Origin: Bacteroidia bacterium | GTDB taxonomy: Bacteria > Bacteroidota > Bacteroidia > Chitinophagales > JAUHXS01 | Assembly (NCBI GenBank): GCA_030426955.1 | Contig: JAUHXS010000008.1 | Span: 62,001-126,000 of the forward strand | Length of the DNA stretch: 64,000 nt | Direction: 5' to 3' | Shown: piece after piece, positions 7,954 through 18,161 of the stretch | Position numbering within the stretch: the stretch's first letter is position 1 | Layout: every line of letters begins with the position of its first letter | The notes under the pieces: model-generated | Told to the model about the DNA's origin: nothing | What the model saw: only the letters and a program-made list of their open reading frames with translations | Databases searched by the model: none | Made by a program: the position numbers and the translations under genes

Positions 7954-8574
7954 GTGAGAAATCAATTAATCATTTTAAACTTAATTTTTGCCCTCTTTTT
8001 GTTTGCTCAAGAAGAAAAGCTCATACAGCTTTCAGGTTTAGTAATGACTAGTGATAGTCTCCAATCCGTATCTTACTCTAGTGTATTAATTAAAAATGTT
8101 GGTCGAGGTACCATTAGTGACTATCGAGGCTTCTTTTCGATTGTTGTTACTGCTGGAGATACTATTTTGTTTTCAAGTATTGGATATTCTGATGAAGAAT
8201 ATGTTATTCCAAGTGATTTAAAAGAAACAAAATACTCTGTGATTCAATTATTGACAAGGGATACTATTCATCTTCCTGAAACGATGGTATATCCTTGGCC
8301 TACGCCTGAACAGTTTAAAAAAGCGTTTTTAAGTTTGAATATACCAGACGATGATTTGGAAAGAGCTAGAAAAAATCTTGAGAGAGAAAGGTTAAAAGAA
8401 CTTGGCGATGCCATGGCGATGGATGCAAATGAGGCAAAGGACTATTACCTAAGGCAGCAAGCTGCAAGTTTCTATTATGCAGGGCAGGCGCCTCCTATGA
8501 ACATATTTAACCCAATTGCCTGGGCTCAGTTTTTTCAGGCTTGGAAACGAGGTGATTTTAAGCGTAAGAAGTAG
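7954..8574 (+). CDS. Carboxypeptidase-regulatory-like domain protein, exported
   Basis: A 206-residue protein with a signal peptide (RNQLIILNLIFALFLFAQE) and a carboxypeptidase D regulatory-like beta-sandwich at about residues 25-110 (LSGLVMTSDSL ... GRGTISDYRGFFSIVV ... GDTILFSSIGY). The remaining C-terminal half is helical and charged. The domain is common at the N-termini of TonB-dependent receptors; here it stands alone with a helical tail, a form frequent in Bacteroidota with no assigned function. The start is GTG at 7954; no ATG is available upstream of the signal peptide. A hairpin terminator follows at 8601. Confidence 0.75.
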   Translation: MRNQLIILNLIFALFLFAQEEKLIQLSGLVMTSDSLQSVSYSSVLIKNVGRGTISDYRGFFSIVVTAGDTILFSSIGYSDEEYVIPSDLKETKYSVIQLLTRDTIHLPETMVYPWPTPEQFKKAFLSLNIPDDDLERARKNLERERLKELGDAMAMDANEAKDYYLRQQAASFYYAGQAPPMNIFNPIAWAQFFQAWKRGDFKRKK

Positions 8575-8600
8575 CCTGTTTCTTTAGTTAACCCAGTGGT

Positions 8601-8625
8601 TTATTAAAGCCTTTAAGGCTAATAA
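8601..8625 (+). terminator. Probable hairpin terminator
   Basis: Stem TTATT-(AA)-AGCCT / AGGCT-AATAA with a TTA loop, followed by AAAGTTTTT. It lies 27 nt after the stop of the upstream gene. The two-base bulge and the weak T-run lower confidence. Confidence 0.5.
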
Positions 8626-8673
8626 AAAGTTTTTATTACTTTTGAAACTTATTCATTTACAAAAACTAATTTG

Positions 8674-10272
8674 ATGAATCAATCTACAGCACAAGCAAAC
8701 AATAACTTTCCTGGTGGTGATATTCTAGGACATCATCCAGGCTTATTTACGCTATTCTTTACAGAAATGTGGGAGCGATTTAGTTATTATGGAATGCGTG
8801 CTTTGCTGGTTTTGTTTTTGGTAAGTGATATTGCCAAAGGCGGATGGGAATGGAGCAATGCAGAGGCGGCAAAACTTTATGCACTTTATACTGGGCTAGT
8901 TTATGTCACACCCATTTTCGGGGGGCTATTAGCAGATAAACTAATGGGTTATAGGAAAGCTGTTGTTTTAGGTGCTGTTTTGATGACTGCGGGACATGCC
9001 TCAATGGCCGCAGAAACACCTTTTTTCTTTTATTTAGGACTTACATTATTAATATTAGGGAATGGAGCATTTAAGCCAAATGTTTCCTCTATAGTTGGGG
9101 GGCTATATCCTGCTGGAAGCGATAAAAAAGATGGAGCATACACTATTTTTTATATGGGTATTAATGCAGGTGCATTTTTAGGAATTTTACTTTGTGGATA
9201 TATCGGAGAGAAGGTCGGATGGAGTTATGGTTTTGGATTAGCAGGCATATTCATGTTCGTCGGTATGATTCAATTCTGGTTCGGACAAGGGATTTTTGGT
9301 AATGTAGGCTTGAGTCCGAAACAAAAAAGAAACTTGAATGTCGCTGTGCATGAGACTGCAGCAATGGGAGATACCAACGAAGATGGCGTGGTAAAAAAAG
9401 AGGAGGATGCGCCAGAAGTCGTTAAAGATAGGTTGATAGTAATTGGCATATTAGCATTCTTTACCATTTTCTTTTGGTGGGCATTCGAGCAAGCAGGAAG
9501 TAGTATGACTATTTTTTCTAAAAACTTTACACAAAGGACGCTGTCTGGCGGAGGTGCGGTAATTTTTAAATGGGTTAATACAATATTAACAATTGTTCCT
9601 TTAGCAATCATCACGTGGGTGCTTACCATGCTGTTTAAGAAAACCGTTAAAGCATATCCTATATCTGTACTCTCTTTAGCAGCGAGTTTTGCAGCTATCT
9701 GGGGTATCGCCATTTGGATGTTAGTTCGTGAGTTTGGTGCTGACTCTTCTGAGGTGCCTGCCTCTTGGTTTGGGATTTTAAACTCTCTATTTATCATACT
9801 TTTTGCGCCTATGTTTTCTAAGCTTTGGGAAAGTAAGTACAATCCGTCTGCTTCGATAAAGTTTGCTATAGGGTTGATATTACTCGGAATTGGTTTTGGC
9901 GTATTGGCATTTGGAGCCTCCGCAATACCATCTGGAGCTGAAGCAGGTGCAGTTAGAGTGAGTATGATTTGGTTGATATTGGCTTACCTTTTACATACAC
10001 TTGGCGAATTGGTGCTTTCTCCAGTAGGGCTTTCTTATGTGAGTAAGTTGGCAACGGATAAGATTGTCGGCATGATGTTTGGATTATGGTTTACAGCGAC
10101 AGCTATTGCTAATTTCTTTGGTGGTATTACAGCTAGCTATATTGATAAGATAAGTGAGGAATACTCTTTGTCTATTTTCTTTTTGATTTTTACCGCTATT
10201 CCAATTTTTGCTGGATTAATCTTGGTGTTATTAACGCCTATGATCAAGAAAAAAATGCACGGCATACATTAG
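8674..10272 (+). CDS. POT/PTR family proton-dependent peptide transporter
   Basis: A 532-residue integral membrane protein of the proton-coupled oligopeptide transporter family (MFS superfamily). The first helix carries the family signature TEMWERFSYYGMRALL, with the ERFxYYG proton-coupling motif. Further signatures are GGLLADKLMGYRKAV (MFS loop 2-3) and GNGAFKPNVSSIVGGLY (POT signature 2). About 13-14 hydrophobic helices are visible, with a charged insert near residue 235-250 (DTNEDGVVKKEEDAPE) that would sit in the cytoplasm. Substrates are likely di- and tripeptides taken up with protons. Start is put at the ATG at 8674 rather than the TTG three bases before. Confidence 0.92.
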   Translation: MNQSTAQANNNFPGGDILGHHPGLFTLFFTEMWERFSYYGMRALLVLFLVSDIAKGGWEWSNAEAAKLYALYTGLVYVTPIFGGLLADKLMGYRKAVVLGAVLMTAGHASMAAETPFFFYLGLTLLILGNGAFKPNVSSIVGGLYPAGSDKKDGAYTIFYMGINAGAFLGILLCGYIGEKVGWSYGFGLAGIFMFVGMIQFWFGQGIFGNVGLSPKQKRNLNVAVHETAAMGDTNEDGVVKKEEDAPEVVKDRLIVIGILAFFTIFFWWAFEQAGSSMTIFSKNFTQRTLSGGGAVIFKWVNTILTIVPLAIITWVLTMLFKKTVKAYPISVLSLAASFAAIWGIAIWMLVREFGADSSEVPASWFGILNSLFIILFAPMFSKLWESKYNPSASIKFAIGLILLGIGFGVLAFGASAIPSGAEAGAVRVSMIWLILAYLLHTLGELVLSPVGLSYVSKLATDKIVGMMFGLWFTATAIANFFGGITASYIDKISEEYSLSIFFLIFTAIPIFAGLILVLLTPMIKKKMHGIH

Positions 10273-10319
10273 TTTGGTATGATTTTTGTTGAAAATAAAT
10301 ACAAGTAAAAAGCTTTAAT

Positions 10320-10709
10320 ATGAATGTGAAAACAATTTTTTTAGGCTGTTTTTTTGTGATAGGGTTAATAATTAGCCTTCTTGCACAAGAGAACATTGTA
10401 AACAAGTGGAATATAAAGGCAGTTGAGGAGTTTGGGGAGGAGTATCAACCCAAGCCTGAACAGACAAACGATTGGATTACCTTTAATGAAGATAAGACTT
10501 TTATTGGCTCTTTTGAAGGAAAAGAAATTAAGGGTAACTGGTCTGAAAAAGAAGGGAAAACGCACGTGACAGCGAGTAAAGATTCGGAGTTTAAGGTAAA
10601 TTGGATGAAAGTGGAATCGCTGGAGGAAGGTCGTTTGTCTCTAAGATTTCAAATACCTAACCTGATCAAGACAATTTACATATTAGTTCCAGAAAATTCT
10701 GAGGACTAG
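10320..10709 (+). CDS. Small exported lipocalin-like protein
   Basis: A 129-residue protein with a signal peptide (MNVKTIFLGCFFVIGLIIS, cleavage near AQE). The remainder is a small beta-rich domain: WNIKAVEEF, WITFNEDKTFIGSFEGKEIKGNWSE and WMKVESL resemble the strands of the lipocalin-like/DUF fold often annotated in Bacteroidota as lipocalin family. It follows the peptide transporter by 47 nt on the same strand and may be co-transcribed. Ligand and role unknown. Confidence 0.6.
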   Translation: MNVKTIFLGCFFVIGLIISLLAQENIVNKWNIKAVEEFGEEYQPKPEQTNDWITFNEDKTFIGSFEGKEIKGNWSEKEGKTHVTASKDSEFKVNWMKVESLEEGRLSLRFQIPNLIKTIYILVPENSED

Positions 10710-10748
10710 AGATACAGGTTTTGTCTATTTTTTAATATTTGGGGAGTT

Positions 10749-11183
10749 TTAGCTTTCTCCTGTGTGGCCAAAGCCACCCGATCCTCTTTCTGTTTGGTTT
10801 AATGAAGTGACTTCACTCCATTCAATTCGTTCATATTTTGATATGACCATTTGTGCAATTCGATCACCATCATTAATTGTTTGAACCTCATTTGATAAAT
10901 TGATCATGATGACACCTATCTCTCCCCGATAGTCTGAGTCTATTGTTCCTGGAGAGTTAGGTAGAGATAATCCTTTTTTCAAAGATAACCCGCTTCTAGG
11001 ACGTATTTGAGCCTCATATCCAATAGGAAGTTCTATGAACAGTCCTGTTGGAATGACTTTTCTCTCCATGGAGGCCAATGCAATTGGCTCATCAATGTTT
11101 GCTTTAAGGTCTAGGCCTGCAGAGCCGATTGTTTCATAAGAAGGAAGATCATGCTTAGACTGGTTGACAATATTTATCTTCAT
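10749..11183 (-). CDS. dut: dUTP diphosphatase
   Basis: A 144-residue trimeric-type dUTPase that hydrolyses dUTP to dUMP and pyrophosphate, keeping uracil out of DNA and feeding dTMP synthesis. All five family motifs are present: GLDLKAN (1), [11 protein letters not shown] (2), [14 protein letters not shown] with the catalytic Asp (3), GDRIAQMVI (4) and the flexible C-terminal [11 protein letters not shown] (5). Length is normal. It lies 10 nt downstream of glyS on the same strand and probably shares its transcript. Confidence 0.97.
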   Translation of the reverse strand: MKINIVNQSKHDLPSYETIGSAGLDLKANIDEPIALASMERKVIPTGLFIELPIGYEAQIRPRSGLSLKKGLSLPNSPGTIDSDYRGEIGVIMINLSNEVQTINDGDRIAQMVISKYERIEWSEVTSLNQTERGSGGFGHTGES

Positions 11184-11193
11184 GAAAATGAGA

Positions 11194-12735
11194 TTAATTA
11201 AGATTTAATAGTCTTGTCATGCTAACTCGGCTTGTTAGCATTTCAAGTAGCACATTAATAGCAACTCGCTTTTGTTCTAAGGTATCTCTATCTCTTATCG
11301 TAACAGTATTGTCCTCTAAGCTTTGGTGGTCAATGGTAATGCAATAAGGGGTGCCAATAGCATCTTGCCTTCTGTAACGTTTACCAATTGAGTCTTTTTC
11401 ATCATACTGAACTGTGATGTCTAATTTTAATTGATTGATGATTTCCCTAGCCTTTTCAGGTAGTCCGTCTTTCTTGGTAAGCGGTAAGATGGCTGCTTTT
11501 GTAGGTGCTAAAGGGGCTGGTATTTTCATAACGACTCGTTCTGAGCCGTCGTCCAATTTTTCCTCTTGGTAGGCATTGGAAACAATAGCCAAAAACATTC
11601 GATCTAGCCCAATCGACGTTTCAATGACATAAGGGACATAGCTTGAATTGGTTTCATTATCAAAATATTGAAGCTTCTTGCCAGAATGCTCTTCATGACT
11701 TTTTAAATCAAAGTCTGTTCTGGAGTGTATGCCTTCTAGCTCTTTGAATCCCATGGGAAAGTTAAATTCAATATCGCAAGCAGCATTAGCATAATGTGCC
11801 AATTTAATATGATCATGGAAACGATATTTGTTGTCAGCTATACCTAACGACTTGTGCCATTTTATTCGATGTTCTTTCCAGTATTCATACCATTTTAGTT
11901 CTTCTCCAGGCTTAACAAAAAATTGCATCTCCATCTGTTCAAATTCTCTCATTCTAAATATAAATTGACGGGCAATGATTTCGTTTCTAAAAGCTTTTCC
12001 AATTTGAGCGATGCCAAAAGGAATTTTCATCCTGCCAGTTTTTTGAACGTTGAGGAAGTTGACAAAAATGCCTTGAGCTGTTTCAGGGCGAAGAAAAATG
12101 GTGTTAGCATTATCTACAGTAGAACCGACTTCGGTGCTAAACATTAAATTGAACTGTCTTACTTCCGTCCAATTTTTTGATCCACTAACGGGATCAGCAA
12201 TGTCGCAATCAATTATGATTTGTCTGACCTCGTTGAGGTCATTCTTTTCCATGGCATTTTTGAACCTTTCATTAATTGCATCAATCTTTTTTTTGTTATC
12301 AAGCACTCTTTGATTAGTAGCTAGGAATTGCTCTTTGTCAAACTGGTCTCCAAATCGCTTGGCAGCTTTGTCAACTTCCTTGTTGATCTTTCCCCTTATC
12401 TTTTCTGTATACTCTTCAATTAAAACATCAGCTCGATACCTTTTTTTTGAATCTTTATTATCTATCAAGGGATCATTGAACGCATCTACATGTCCAGATG
12501 CCTTCCATGTGGTAGGGTGCATGAAAATGGCAGAGTCAATACCTACAATGTTTTCGTGCATCTGCACCATTGCTTTCCACCAATACTGTTTAATATTATT
12601 TTTAAGCTCTACACCGTTCTGACCATAGTCATATACTGCTCCAAGTCCATCATAGATTTCACTCGAAGGGAAAATGTAGCCATATTCTTTACAGTGTGCA
12701 ATAATATTTTTAAAAGTATTGTTTTCGTTTGCCAT
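11194..12735 (-). CDS. glyS: Glycine--tRNA ligase (single-chain dimeric type)
   Basis: A 513-residue class II synthetase that charges tRNA-Gly in the cytoplasm. The start at 12735 ([19 protein letters not shown]) is the family start; an in-frame extension to 13116 has no resemblance to anything and overlaps yebC. Class II motifs are seen: [33 protein letters not shown] (motif 2) and the terminal motif 3 [11 protein letters not shown]. The C-terminal anticodon-binding domain has [16 protein letters not shown]. This is the eukaryote/archaea-like dimeric form, as is usual in Bacteroidota, not the GlyQ/GlyS tetramer. Divergent from yebC. Confidence 0.96.
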   Translation of the reverse strand: MANENNTFKNIIAHCKEYGYIFPSSEIYDGLGAVYDYGQNGVELKNNIKQYWWKAMVQMHENIVGIDSAIFMHPTTWKASGHVDAFNDPLIDNKDSKKRYRADVLIEEYTEKIRGKINKEVDKAAKRFGDQFDKEQFLATNQRVLDNKKKIDAINERFKNAMEKNDLNEVRQIIIDCDIADPVSGSKNWTEVRQFNLMFSTEVGSTVDNANTIFLRPETAQGIFVNFLNVQKTGRMKIPFGIAQIGKAFRNEIIARQFIFRMREFEQMEMQFFVKPGEELKWYEYWKEHRIKWHKSLGIADNKYRFHDHIKLAHYANAACDIEFNFPMGFKELEGIHSRTDFDLKSHEEHSGKKLQYFDNETNSSYVPYVIETSIGLDRMFLAIVSNAYQEEKLDDGSERVVMKIPAPLAPTKAAILPLTKKDGLPEKAREIINQLKLDITVQYDEKDSIGKRYRRQDAIGTPYCITIDHQSLEDNTVTIRDRDTLEQKRVAINVLLEMLTSRVSMTRLLNLN

Positions 12736-12740
12736 AATGG

Positions 12741-12748
12741 CAAAGATA
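12741..12748 (-). promoter_or_regulatory. Possible -7 element of glyS
   Basis: Minus strand TATCTTTG, an exact TAnnTTTG match, 5 nt before the glyS ATG. No TTTG was found at the expected -33 distance. If used, the transcript would begin at or next to the start codon. Confidence 0.35.
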
Positions 12749-12846
12749 AAATACATTTGTAATTTAAAGAATAGTGTGAAGTTGGTGGATTGTTTTTTTA
12801 GATAGATCACACCCATGCTCACACCCAAACTCAAAATACTTAATTT

Positions 12847-13557
12847 ATGGGTCGAGCCTTTGAATATCGTAGAGCAGCTAAAGAAAAAAGATGGGATAAG
12901 ATGTCTCGTTTGTTTCCAAAGTTGGCTAAAGCAATTACAGTAGCAGCCAAAGAGGGTGGAGCGGATCCCGAGATGAATGCAGCACTCAGAGCAGCTATTC
13001 AAAATGCTAAGGCTCAAAATATGCCTAAGGATAATATCGACTCTGCAATCAAAAGAGCTTCGGGAAAAGACGCAGAAACATTTACAGAAGTAAACTATGA
13101 AGGCAAAGGACCTCATGGTGTGTTGGTTTTTGTAGAATGTGCAACAGACAACTCAACTAGGACTGTAGCTAATGTAAAGTCTTATTTTAATAAGGCAGGA
13201 GGTAGTGTTGTACCGACTGGTTCTCTTGAGTTTATGTTTTCAAGAAAAGCAGTCTTCGAGTTTGAAAAGCCTGAAAATTTAGATTTAGAGGAATTGGAGC
13301 TTAACCTGATTGATGCGGGGCTGGAGGAAATTGACGAGAATGAAGGCACGGTTTATGTTTATGGAGACTATACCAATTTTGGCTCTTTGTCACAGGCATT
13401 AGAAGAAGCCTCTATTGATGTCAACAAAAGTAACCTTCAGCGCATTCCTAATACTCCCGTAGAGTTTACAGAGGAGCAGTTAGAGGAAATTGAAAAAATG
13501 CTCGATAAGATTGAAGAGGACGATGATATTCAGGCTGTCTTTACTAATATTGCTTAG
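12847..13557 (+). CDS. YebC/PmpR family regulatory or translation factor
   Basis: A 236-residue member of the YebC family with the full three-domain form. The N-terminal signature [20 protein letters not shown] is a Bacteroidota variant of the usual GHSKWxxIKHKK; then come [34 protein letters not shown] and [21 protein letters not shown]. Members act as DNA-binding regulators or, as shown for YebC in recent work, as translation factors that relieve stalling at proline stretches. Which applies here cannot be read from sequence. Divergent from glyS with 111 nt between. Confidence 0.93.
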   Translation: MGRAFEYRRAAKEKRWDKMSRLFPKLAKAITVAAKEGGADPEMNAALRAAIQNAKAQNMPKDNIDSAIKRASGKDAETFTEVNYEGKGPHGVLVFVECATDNSTRTVANVKSYFNKAGGSVVPTGSLEFMFSRKAVFEFEKPENLDLEELELNLIDAGLEEIDENEGTVYVYGDYTNFGSLSQALEEASIDVNKSNLQRIPNTPVEFTEEQLEEIEKMLDKIEEDDDIQAVFTNIA

Positions 13558-13574
13558 CACTTCCCTCCCCAACT

Positions 13575-14460
13575 TTACTTAATGATCGTTAATTGATCAG
13601 TTGCAACCTTTTCATCAGAGTAAATGCTTAACCAATAAATACCTTCAGGTAACAGGTCTGTATTAATACTAGTTTTATTGCCAAGGAAATTGATTGACTT
13701 TTTCAATACAAGTCGACCAGTTACATCATGTAATGTGACTCTTTGAATCATTTTATCCGATTGAATATTGAAATATTCAGTAGCTGGGTTTGGAAAAATG
13801 TTAATGTCCATTACTTGAATATTTGTAACACTGTTTGTGTGTATTGTTATCCTGATTAGAAGTGCTATCATTGCTGGTATCACATATTGCTACAAATACA
13901 TTGATTTCATCAACCTGTATACATTGATCGTTTATAGGGCCATAGAATGTTGTAACACTATAAACATGATCTATATCTGGATTGCAAACCATAGGGCTTT
14001 GCACTTGCAGATCGTTTAACGTAGTATGATTCGCCCATTGATAGCTATTGCCACCAATTGGGCCAGAAATGGTCATGCAGGTATCGTTGCACATAGTAAT
14101 AGAGTCGACGTTTGGTTTGCCAAGAGGTGCTATGGTAGTCAGTATGACTTGACCTTGTGCGAGGGGATCTCCTTTCTTTGGATCGACACCTTTTTTGTAG
14201 ATGAAAACACGAACGGTGTCTACAGGGCCTTCAAGGGATATCGTGCCAGTATATGTGTTTTCATTTTCTCTTGACTCTTGGCTGTTGATATACCAAAGTA
14301 CAGTTTGATCGTCTTCTTCAAATTTTGTAATGTCATATTCAAGCTCGCCACCAGAACAAAGAGTCCTATTAGGACCCAAGTCGATGAATGCAATTTCACC
14401 AGCGCGAGTATAAATCGTGCTAAGCAATGTTATTAGTGCTAAAATTATATTTTTTTGCAT
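13575..14460 (-). pseudogene. Secreted T9SS-cargo protein broken by a frameshift
   Basis: The frame starting at 14460 gives a signal peptide (MQKNIILALITLLSTIYTRA) and about 200 residues of Ig-like secreted sequence, ending at 13801. A second frame, read from about 13850 to 13575, carries the rest of the protein: linker, then a T9SS sorting domain (NIFPNPATEYFNI ... GIYWLSIYS ... LTIIK). Both halves belong together; the switch is a +1 shift near 13840, in the short CA repeat AATACACACAAACAG. It may be a true inactivating mutation, a phase-variable slip site, or a sequencing error. Joined, the product would be about 290 residues. No function is recognised. Confidence 0.75.
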
Positions 14461-14588
14461 GGTATTTAATTCAGTTGATTGTTATATCTTTCTTATGATA
14501 TTTGAGTAGATACTGAATATAGTATACGATACCAGTAGTTAAAAATTCTTTTTTTAAGAATGTTCTTATCCCGATTGGATGGATGTTC

Positions 14589-15983
14589 TCATCGAAGCTC
14601 CATCAACGCAACATTTTCTACATGGTGTGTATGCGGAAACATATCAACTGGCTGGAGCTCTTTAACTGTATATTTAGCTAGCATTAAGTTAATATCCCGA
14701 GCCTGCGTACTTGGGTTACAGCTGACATAAATCACTTTTTTCGGAGCCATATGGACAATTTGCTGAACAACATCTGCATGTAGCCCTGCTCTGGGAGGAT
14801 CAACGATTAAAATATCCGGATTTCCATTTTTTTCAACAAATTCGTCAGTTAATAAGTCTTTTGTATCGCCTGCATAAAAGTATGCATGATCGATATTATT
14901 AAGTGAAGTGTTTTCTTTGGCATCTTTAATAGCCATTTCTATTTGCTCAATTCCGACCACTTTTTTGCAACTGTTAGCTATGAATAGTGCAATGCTTCCT
15001 AATCCGGTATAAAGATCGTAAACAATTTCATCCCCTTTAAGAGTAGCCATTTCTCTTACAATGCCGTATAGTTCTAAGGTCTGAGTTGTGTTTGTCTGAA
15101 AAAAAGACTTGGGTCTAATGCGAAATGTGATACCTTCTAACTTTTCCTCAATATAGGCCGATCCATGATAATTGATGATTTCTAAATCATAAATGGAGTC
15201 ATTTTTCTTGCTATTGATCACATAATTAATCGAGTTGATTTGGGGAAATAATTGAATAATATGATCTAATAATCCACCAATATTTTTGTTGTCATTTTCA
15301 AAAAATGAAAATATAAGCATCGCTTCTCCAAGGGATGAAGTCCTAACCGTCAAATTTCGTAATAGCCCAGTCTGATTGATGATATCAAAAAAGGTTAAAC
15401 CATTTTCAATAGCGTATTTTCTTGTTGCTAATCGTACCTCATTAGAAATATCATCTTGTAAATGACATTCATTAATATCTAACACTTTATCAAAATGACC
15501 TGCAATATGAAAACCAAGTGCGTTTTTGTTATCATAAACTTTATCGCTTTTTATCTCTTCATTAGTCAGCCATCTTTTGTTGGAAAAAGTGTATTCTAAT
15601 TTGTTTCTGTACCTGAAAATTTTTTTGCAACCGATAATTTTATTAATAGGGTGTTGTATTTTTCCTATTCGAGACATAGCCTGTTCCACTATGCTCTGTT
15701 TGTATAGTAGTTGCTGCTCGTACTGAATGTCTTGCCATTTACAGCCACCACAATGACCAAAATGCTCACAGTCCGCCTTATCTCTATGATCAGAATATTG
15801 ATGGAATTTTAGAGGCCTACCAATCAGAAAGTCTTTCTTTTTTCGAGTAACAAGTACATCTACAATATCTCCTGGTACTGTCTTTTCTACAAATGTAGCC
15901 TTGCCATCAATTCTTGTGAAGCCCTTGCCCTCAGGTGCAATATCAGATATCGCTACCTGTTCAAAAACTTTCTTTCTTCCCAT
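14589..15983 (-). CDS. rlmD: 23S rRNA (uracil-C5)-methyltransferase, RlmD/TrmA family
   Basis: A 464-residue class I SAM-dependent RNA methyltransferase. The N-terminal TRAM domain (residues ~1-58) precedes an iron-sulphur site CEHFGHCGGC (Cys72, 78, 81), with a likely fourth ligand in DINECHLQ. The catalytic domain has VYDLYTGLGSIALFIA (SAM site), LIVDPPRAGLH and the nucleophile motif VSCNPSTQARDI. The family methylates U747 and/or U1939 of 23S rRNA; which uracil is used here cannot be told, so the symbol is by family. Divergent from the phosphatase gene at 16058. Confidence 0.9.
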   Translation of the reverse strand: MGRKKVFEQVAISDIAPEGKGFTRIDGKATFVEKTVPGDIVDVLVTRKKKDFLIGRPLKFHQYSDHRDKADCEHFGHCGGCKWQDIQYEQQLLYKQSIVEQAMSRIGKIQHPINKIIGCKKIFRYRNKLEYTFSNKRWLTNEEIKSDKVYDNKNALGFHIAGHFDKVLDINECHLQDDISNEVRLATRKYAIENGLTFFDIINQTGLLRNLTVRTSSLGEAMLIFSFFENDNKNIGGLLDHIIQLFPQINSINYVINSKKNDSIYDLEIINYHGSAYIEEKLEGITFRIRPKSFFQTNTTQTLELYGIVREMATLKGDEIVYDLYTGLGSIALFIANSCKKVVGIEQIEMAIKDAKENTSLNNIDHAYFYAGDTKDLLTDEFVEKNGNPDILIVDPPRAGLHADVVQQIVHMAPKKVIYVSCNPSTQARDINLMLAKYTVKELQPVDMFPHTHHVENVALMELR

Positions 15984-16057
15984 TAATTCAACTTATATTA
16001 GCAACTAAGTCGTAAATTTAGCATTCTTCAACGATTTTAGTCTAATTAATAGTTAAC

Positions 16058-18115
16058 TTGATTGACGCGTTAAAAACTCCGAGATTTAATTACTTATGCC
16101 TTGGTGCAGGTTCAATTAGCTATATCATCTTTGCTATACTTCAGATGCTTTCGTTTTCAGGAAGTGATCAAGCATTTGCCTACCCCATTATGGGATTGCT
16201 TTATGCCATCTTCTTTGTAGGATATCTTTTCTATTTCCAAAATCTCGCGGATAAGATTGAAATGTATAATGTAGAGCAGTTGATCAAGTATGCACTAGTT
16301 CTGCAATTATTACCAGCCATAATTGGCACTGTATTTAAGTTTTTAATTAGTCCAAGTCATTCCGGGTGGTTAGAAGTGTTTTTAGATTCATTGTTTCATG
16401 TCATCATGACAATTAGTTTTATAGTGACTTTGTCATTATTCAAGAAGTTAATCCTCTTTAAAAAAGAACCTTCAGCCAAATTGATTTGGAGAATCTTTAT
16501 AGGTGGACTCGTATTATCGGCTTTATTTAGTTTAAATAGCTTATTTAATATTCCAACGTTAATCGTTACGATAGTTTATATAATTATTACTATTCTATCA
16601 GCATTACTCTCTTATAATATTAAGTGGATAGCATTTCTTAATTATAAATCAAAGTGGATCTGCCTAGCGCTCTTTCTGGCACTTAAGTTGTTACTGATAT
16701 TGAATGCCTATTATCTATTTAAAATAGATCATGTAAATGCCTTTAAAGTAAGTTCGTTTGTGTATGAAAGTGCTATTATCTTCTCAGGGGTTTTTGTAGC
16801 CATCTATGCCTCTACTTCTTTCTTCGGTATCTTATTTAATATTCCTATTGCAAAAGTTTTGGATGATAGAGAGACAGAGTTTAATAGCATTCAACAAATG
16901 CAGGAAATTATTGGTGATGATATTAACAAAAAGGAAATTTTTGAGAAGTTATTGAATATCAGCTTGAATAATACCAAATCAATTGCGGGTTGGGTTGCCA
17001 ATAGTAGAAAAGAGAAGAATATAAAATTCTTCAACAAGAGAAACATTACCGATGATACATTATTTCCTATTGATGGTATTATCAATGTTTTGACATCAAC
17101 ATCTAAATATTATGATCAAATATATGTGCCCAATATTCAAAAAGATGATTCTTTTATGCATGTAGATGAGCAATACAAGTCATTTGTATTCTTTCCCATT
17201 GTCTATCAAAATAAACTGATTGGGAAAATGGTATTGTTAAAAAATTCGGTTAATGGATTTGATGAGTATATGATCAGATTGGTGAAAACCTATATTGAAC
17301 AAACTGTATTAGCACTTAGCAAGGTTGAATTGATCCAAACAGCCATCGATTCTGCTAAGATGAGGGAGGAGCTTGATATTGCTCGGAATGTTCAGAAGAA
17401 ACTTTTACCTGAGCAGATGCCACTGACTGAATCTTTTGAAATTGCAGCGCATAGTGAGCCTGCATCTGAAGTAGGAGGAGATTATTACGATTACTATCAA
17501 ATTAACGATCATCAATATGCTGTAGTGATTGGTGATGTATCAGGTAAAGGAACTTCAGCAGCATTTCATATGGCTGAGATGAAAGGAATTTTTCAAGCTT
17601 TGGTGCAATTAGATCCAGATCCAAAGTCCTTTATTGCAAAAGCGAACAGTGCCATTCATAAATGTTTTGAAAAAGGAGTATTCATCACTTTAGTTTATTT
17701 GTTGATTGATACTAGAAAAAAAGAAGTTTTGTATTCCAGAGCTGGTCATTGTCCTATTTTACATTATAGTAATGCGGATAAAACATTGGGGTATTTAAAG
17801 GATGAAGGTATGGGGTTGGGAATATTGAGTAATGCATTGTATGAACCTCATATTGAAGTCTACAAAATGACATTTGCCGAAGGAGATATTATTGTGATGT
17901 ACACAGATGGTTTTATTGAAGCACGCTCTAGTAAGAGTAACAATACAAAAGAAATAGATCAATATGGATATGATAAACTCAAAGAGGTAGTGGCAAAAAC
18001 TCTTCATCTCTCTGCTTTAGAGATTAAAAACGCTTTAATAGATGACGTTAATGAATATCAGAAGGATGTTGGGAGCTTTGATGACAATACTTTAGTTGTG
18101 GTGAGATTTAAATAA
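16058..18115 (+). CDS. Membrane-bound SpoIIE/RsbU-type PP2C phosphatase with GAF domain
   Basis: A 685-residue sensor phosphatase. Residues ~10-260 contain about eight hydrophobic helices, ~285-420 form a GAF-like sensor (FFPIVYQNKLIGKMVLL), and a short coiled linker (AKMREELDIARNVQKKLLP, the usual RsbU entry) leads to the PP2C_SIG domain at ~450-685. Metal-binding motifs are EVGGDYYDY, VIGDVSGKG and VMYTDGFIEA. It should dephosphorylate the STAS protein encoded just downstream in response to a membrane or ligand signal. The start is TTG at 16058; the next Met lies inside the first helix. First gene of a three-gene partner-switching operon. Confidence 0.9.
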   Translation: MIDALKTPRFNYLCLGAGSISYIIFAILQMLSFSGSDQAFAYPIMGLLYAIFFVGYLFYFQNLADKIEMYNVEQLIKYALVLQLLPAIIGTVFKFLISPSHSGWLEVFLDSLFHVIMTISFIVTLSLFKKLILFKKEPSAKLIWRIFIGGLVLSALFSLNSLFNIPTLIVTIVYIIITILSALLSYNIKWIAFLNYKSKWICLALFLALKLLLILNAYYLFKIDHVNAFKVSSFVYESAIIFSGVFVAIYASTSFFGILFNIPIAKVLDDRETEFNSIQQMQEIIGDDINKKEIFEKLLNISLNNTKSIAGWVANSRKEKNIKFFNKRNITDDTLFPIDGIINVLTSTSKYYDQIYVPNIQKDDSFMHVDEQYKSFVFFPIVYQNKLIGKMVLLKNSVNGFDEYMIRLVKTYIEQTVLALSKVELIQTAIDSAKMREELDIARNVQKKLLPEQMPLTESFEIAAHSEPASEVGGDYYDYYQINDHQYAVVIGDVSGKGTSAAFHMAEMKGIFQALVQLDPDPKSFIAKANSAIHKCFEKGVFITLVYLLIDTRKKEVLYSRAGHCPILHYSNADKTLGYLKDEGMGLGILSNALYEPHIEVYKMTFAEGDIIVMYTDGFIEARSSKSNNTKEIDQYGYDKLKEVVAKTLHLSALEIKNALIDDVNEYQKDVGSFDDNTLVVVRFK

Positions 18116-18161
18116 GTTTTGTGCAACTTTTTCTTTGTTTAACCGTAAACGTGTGCCGAAT

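Noticed and set aside
9270-9842. 190-codon minus-strand frame inside the peptide transporter gene
   Set aside because: Shadow of the transporter; composition reflects antisense of membrane helices.
12736-13116. In-frame N-terminal extension of glyS
   Set aside because: Family start fits 12735; the extension overlaps yebC and has Cys/Ser-rich noise composition.
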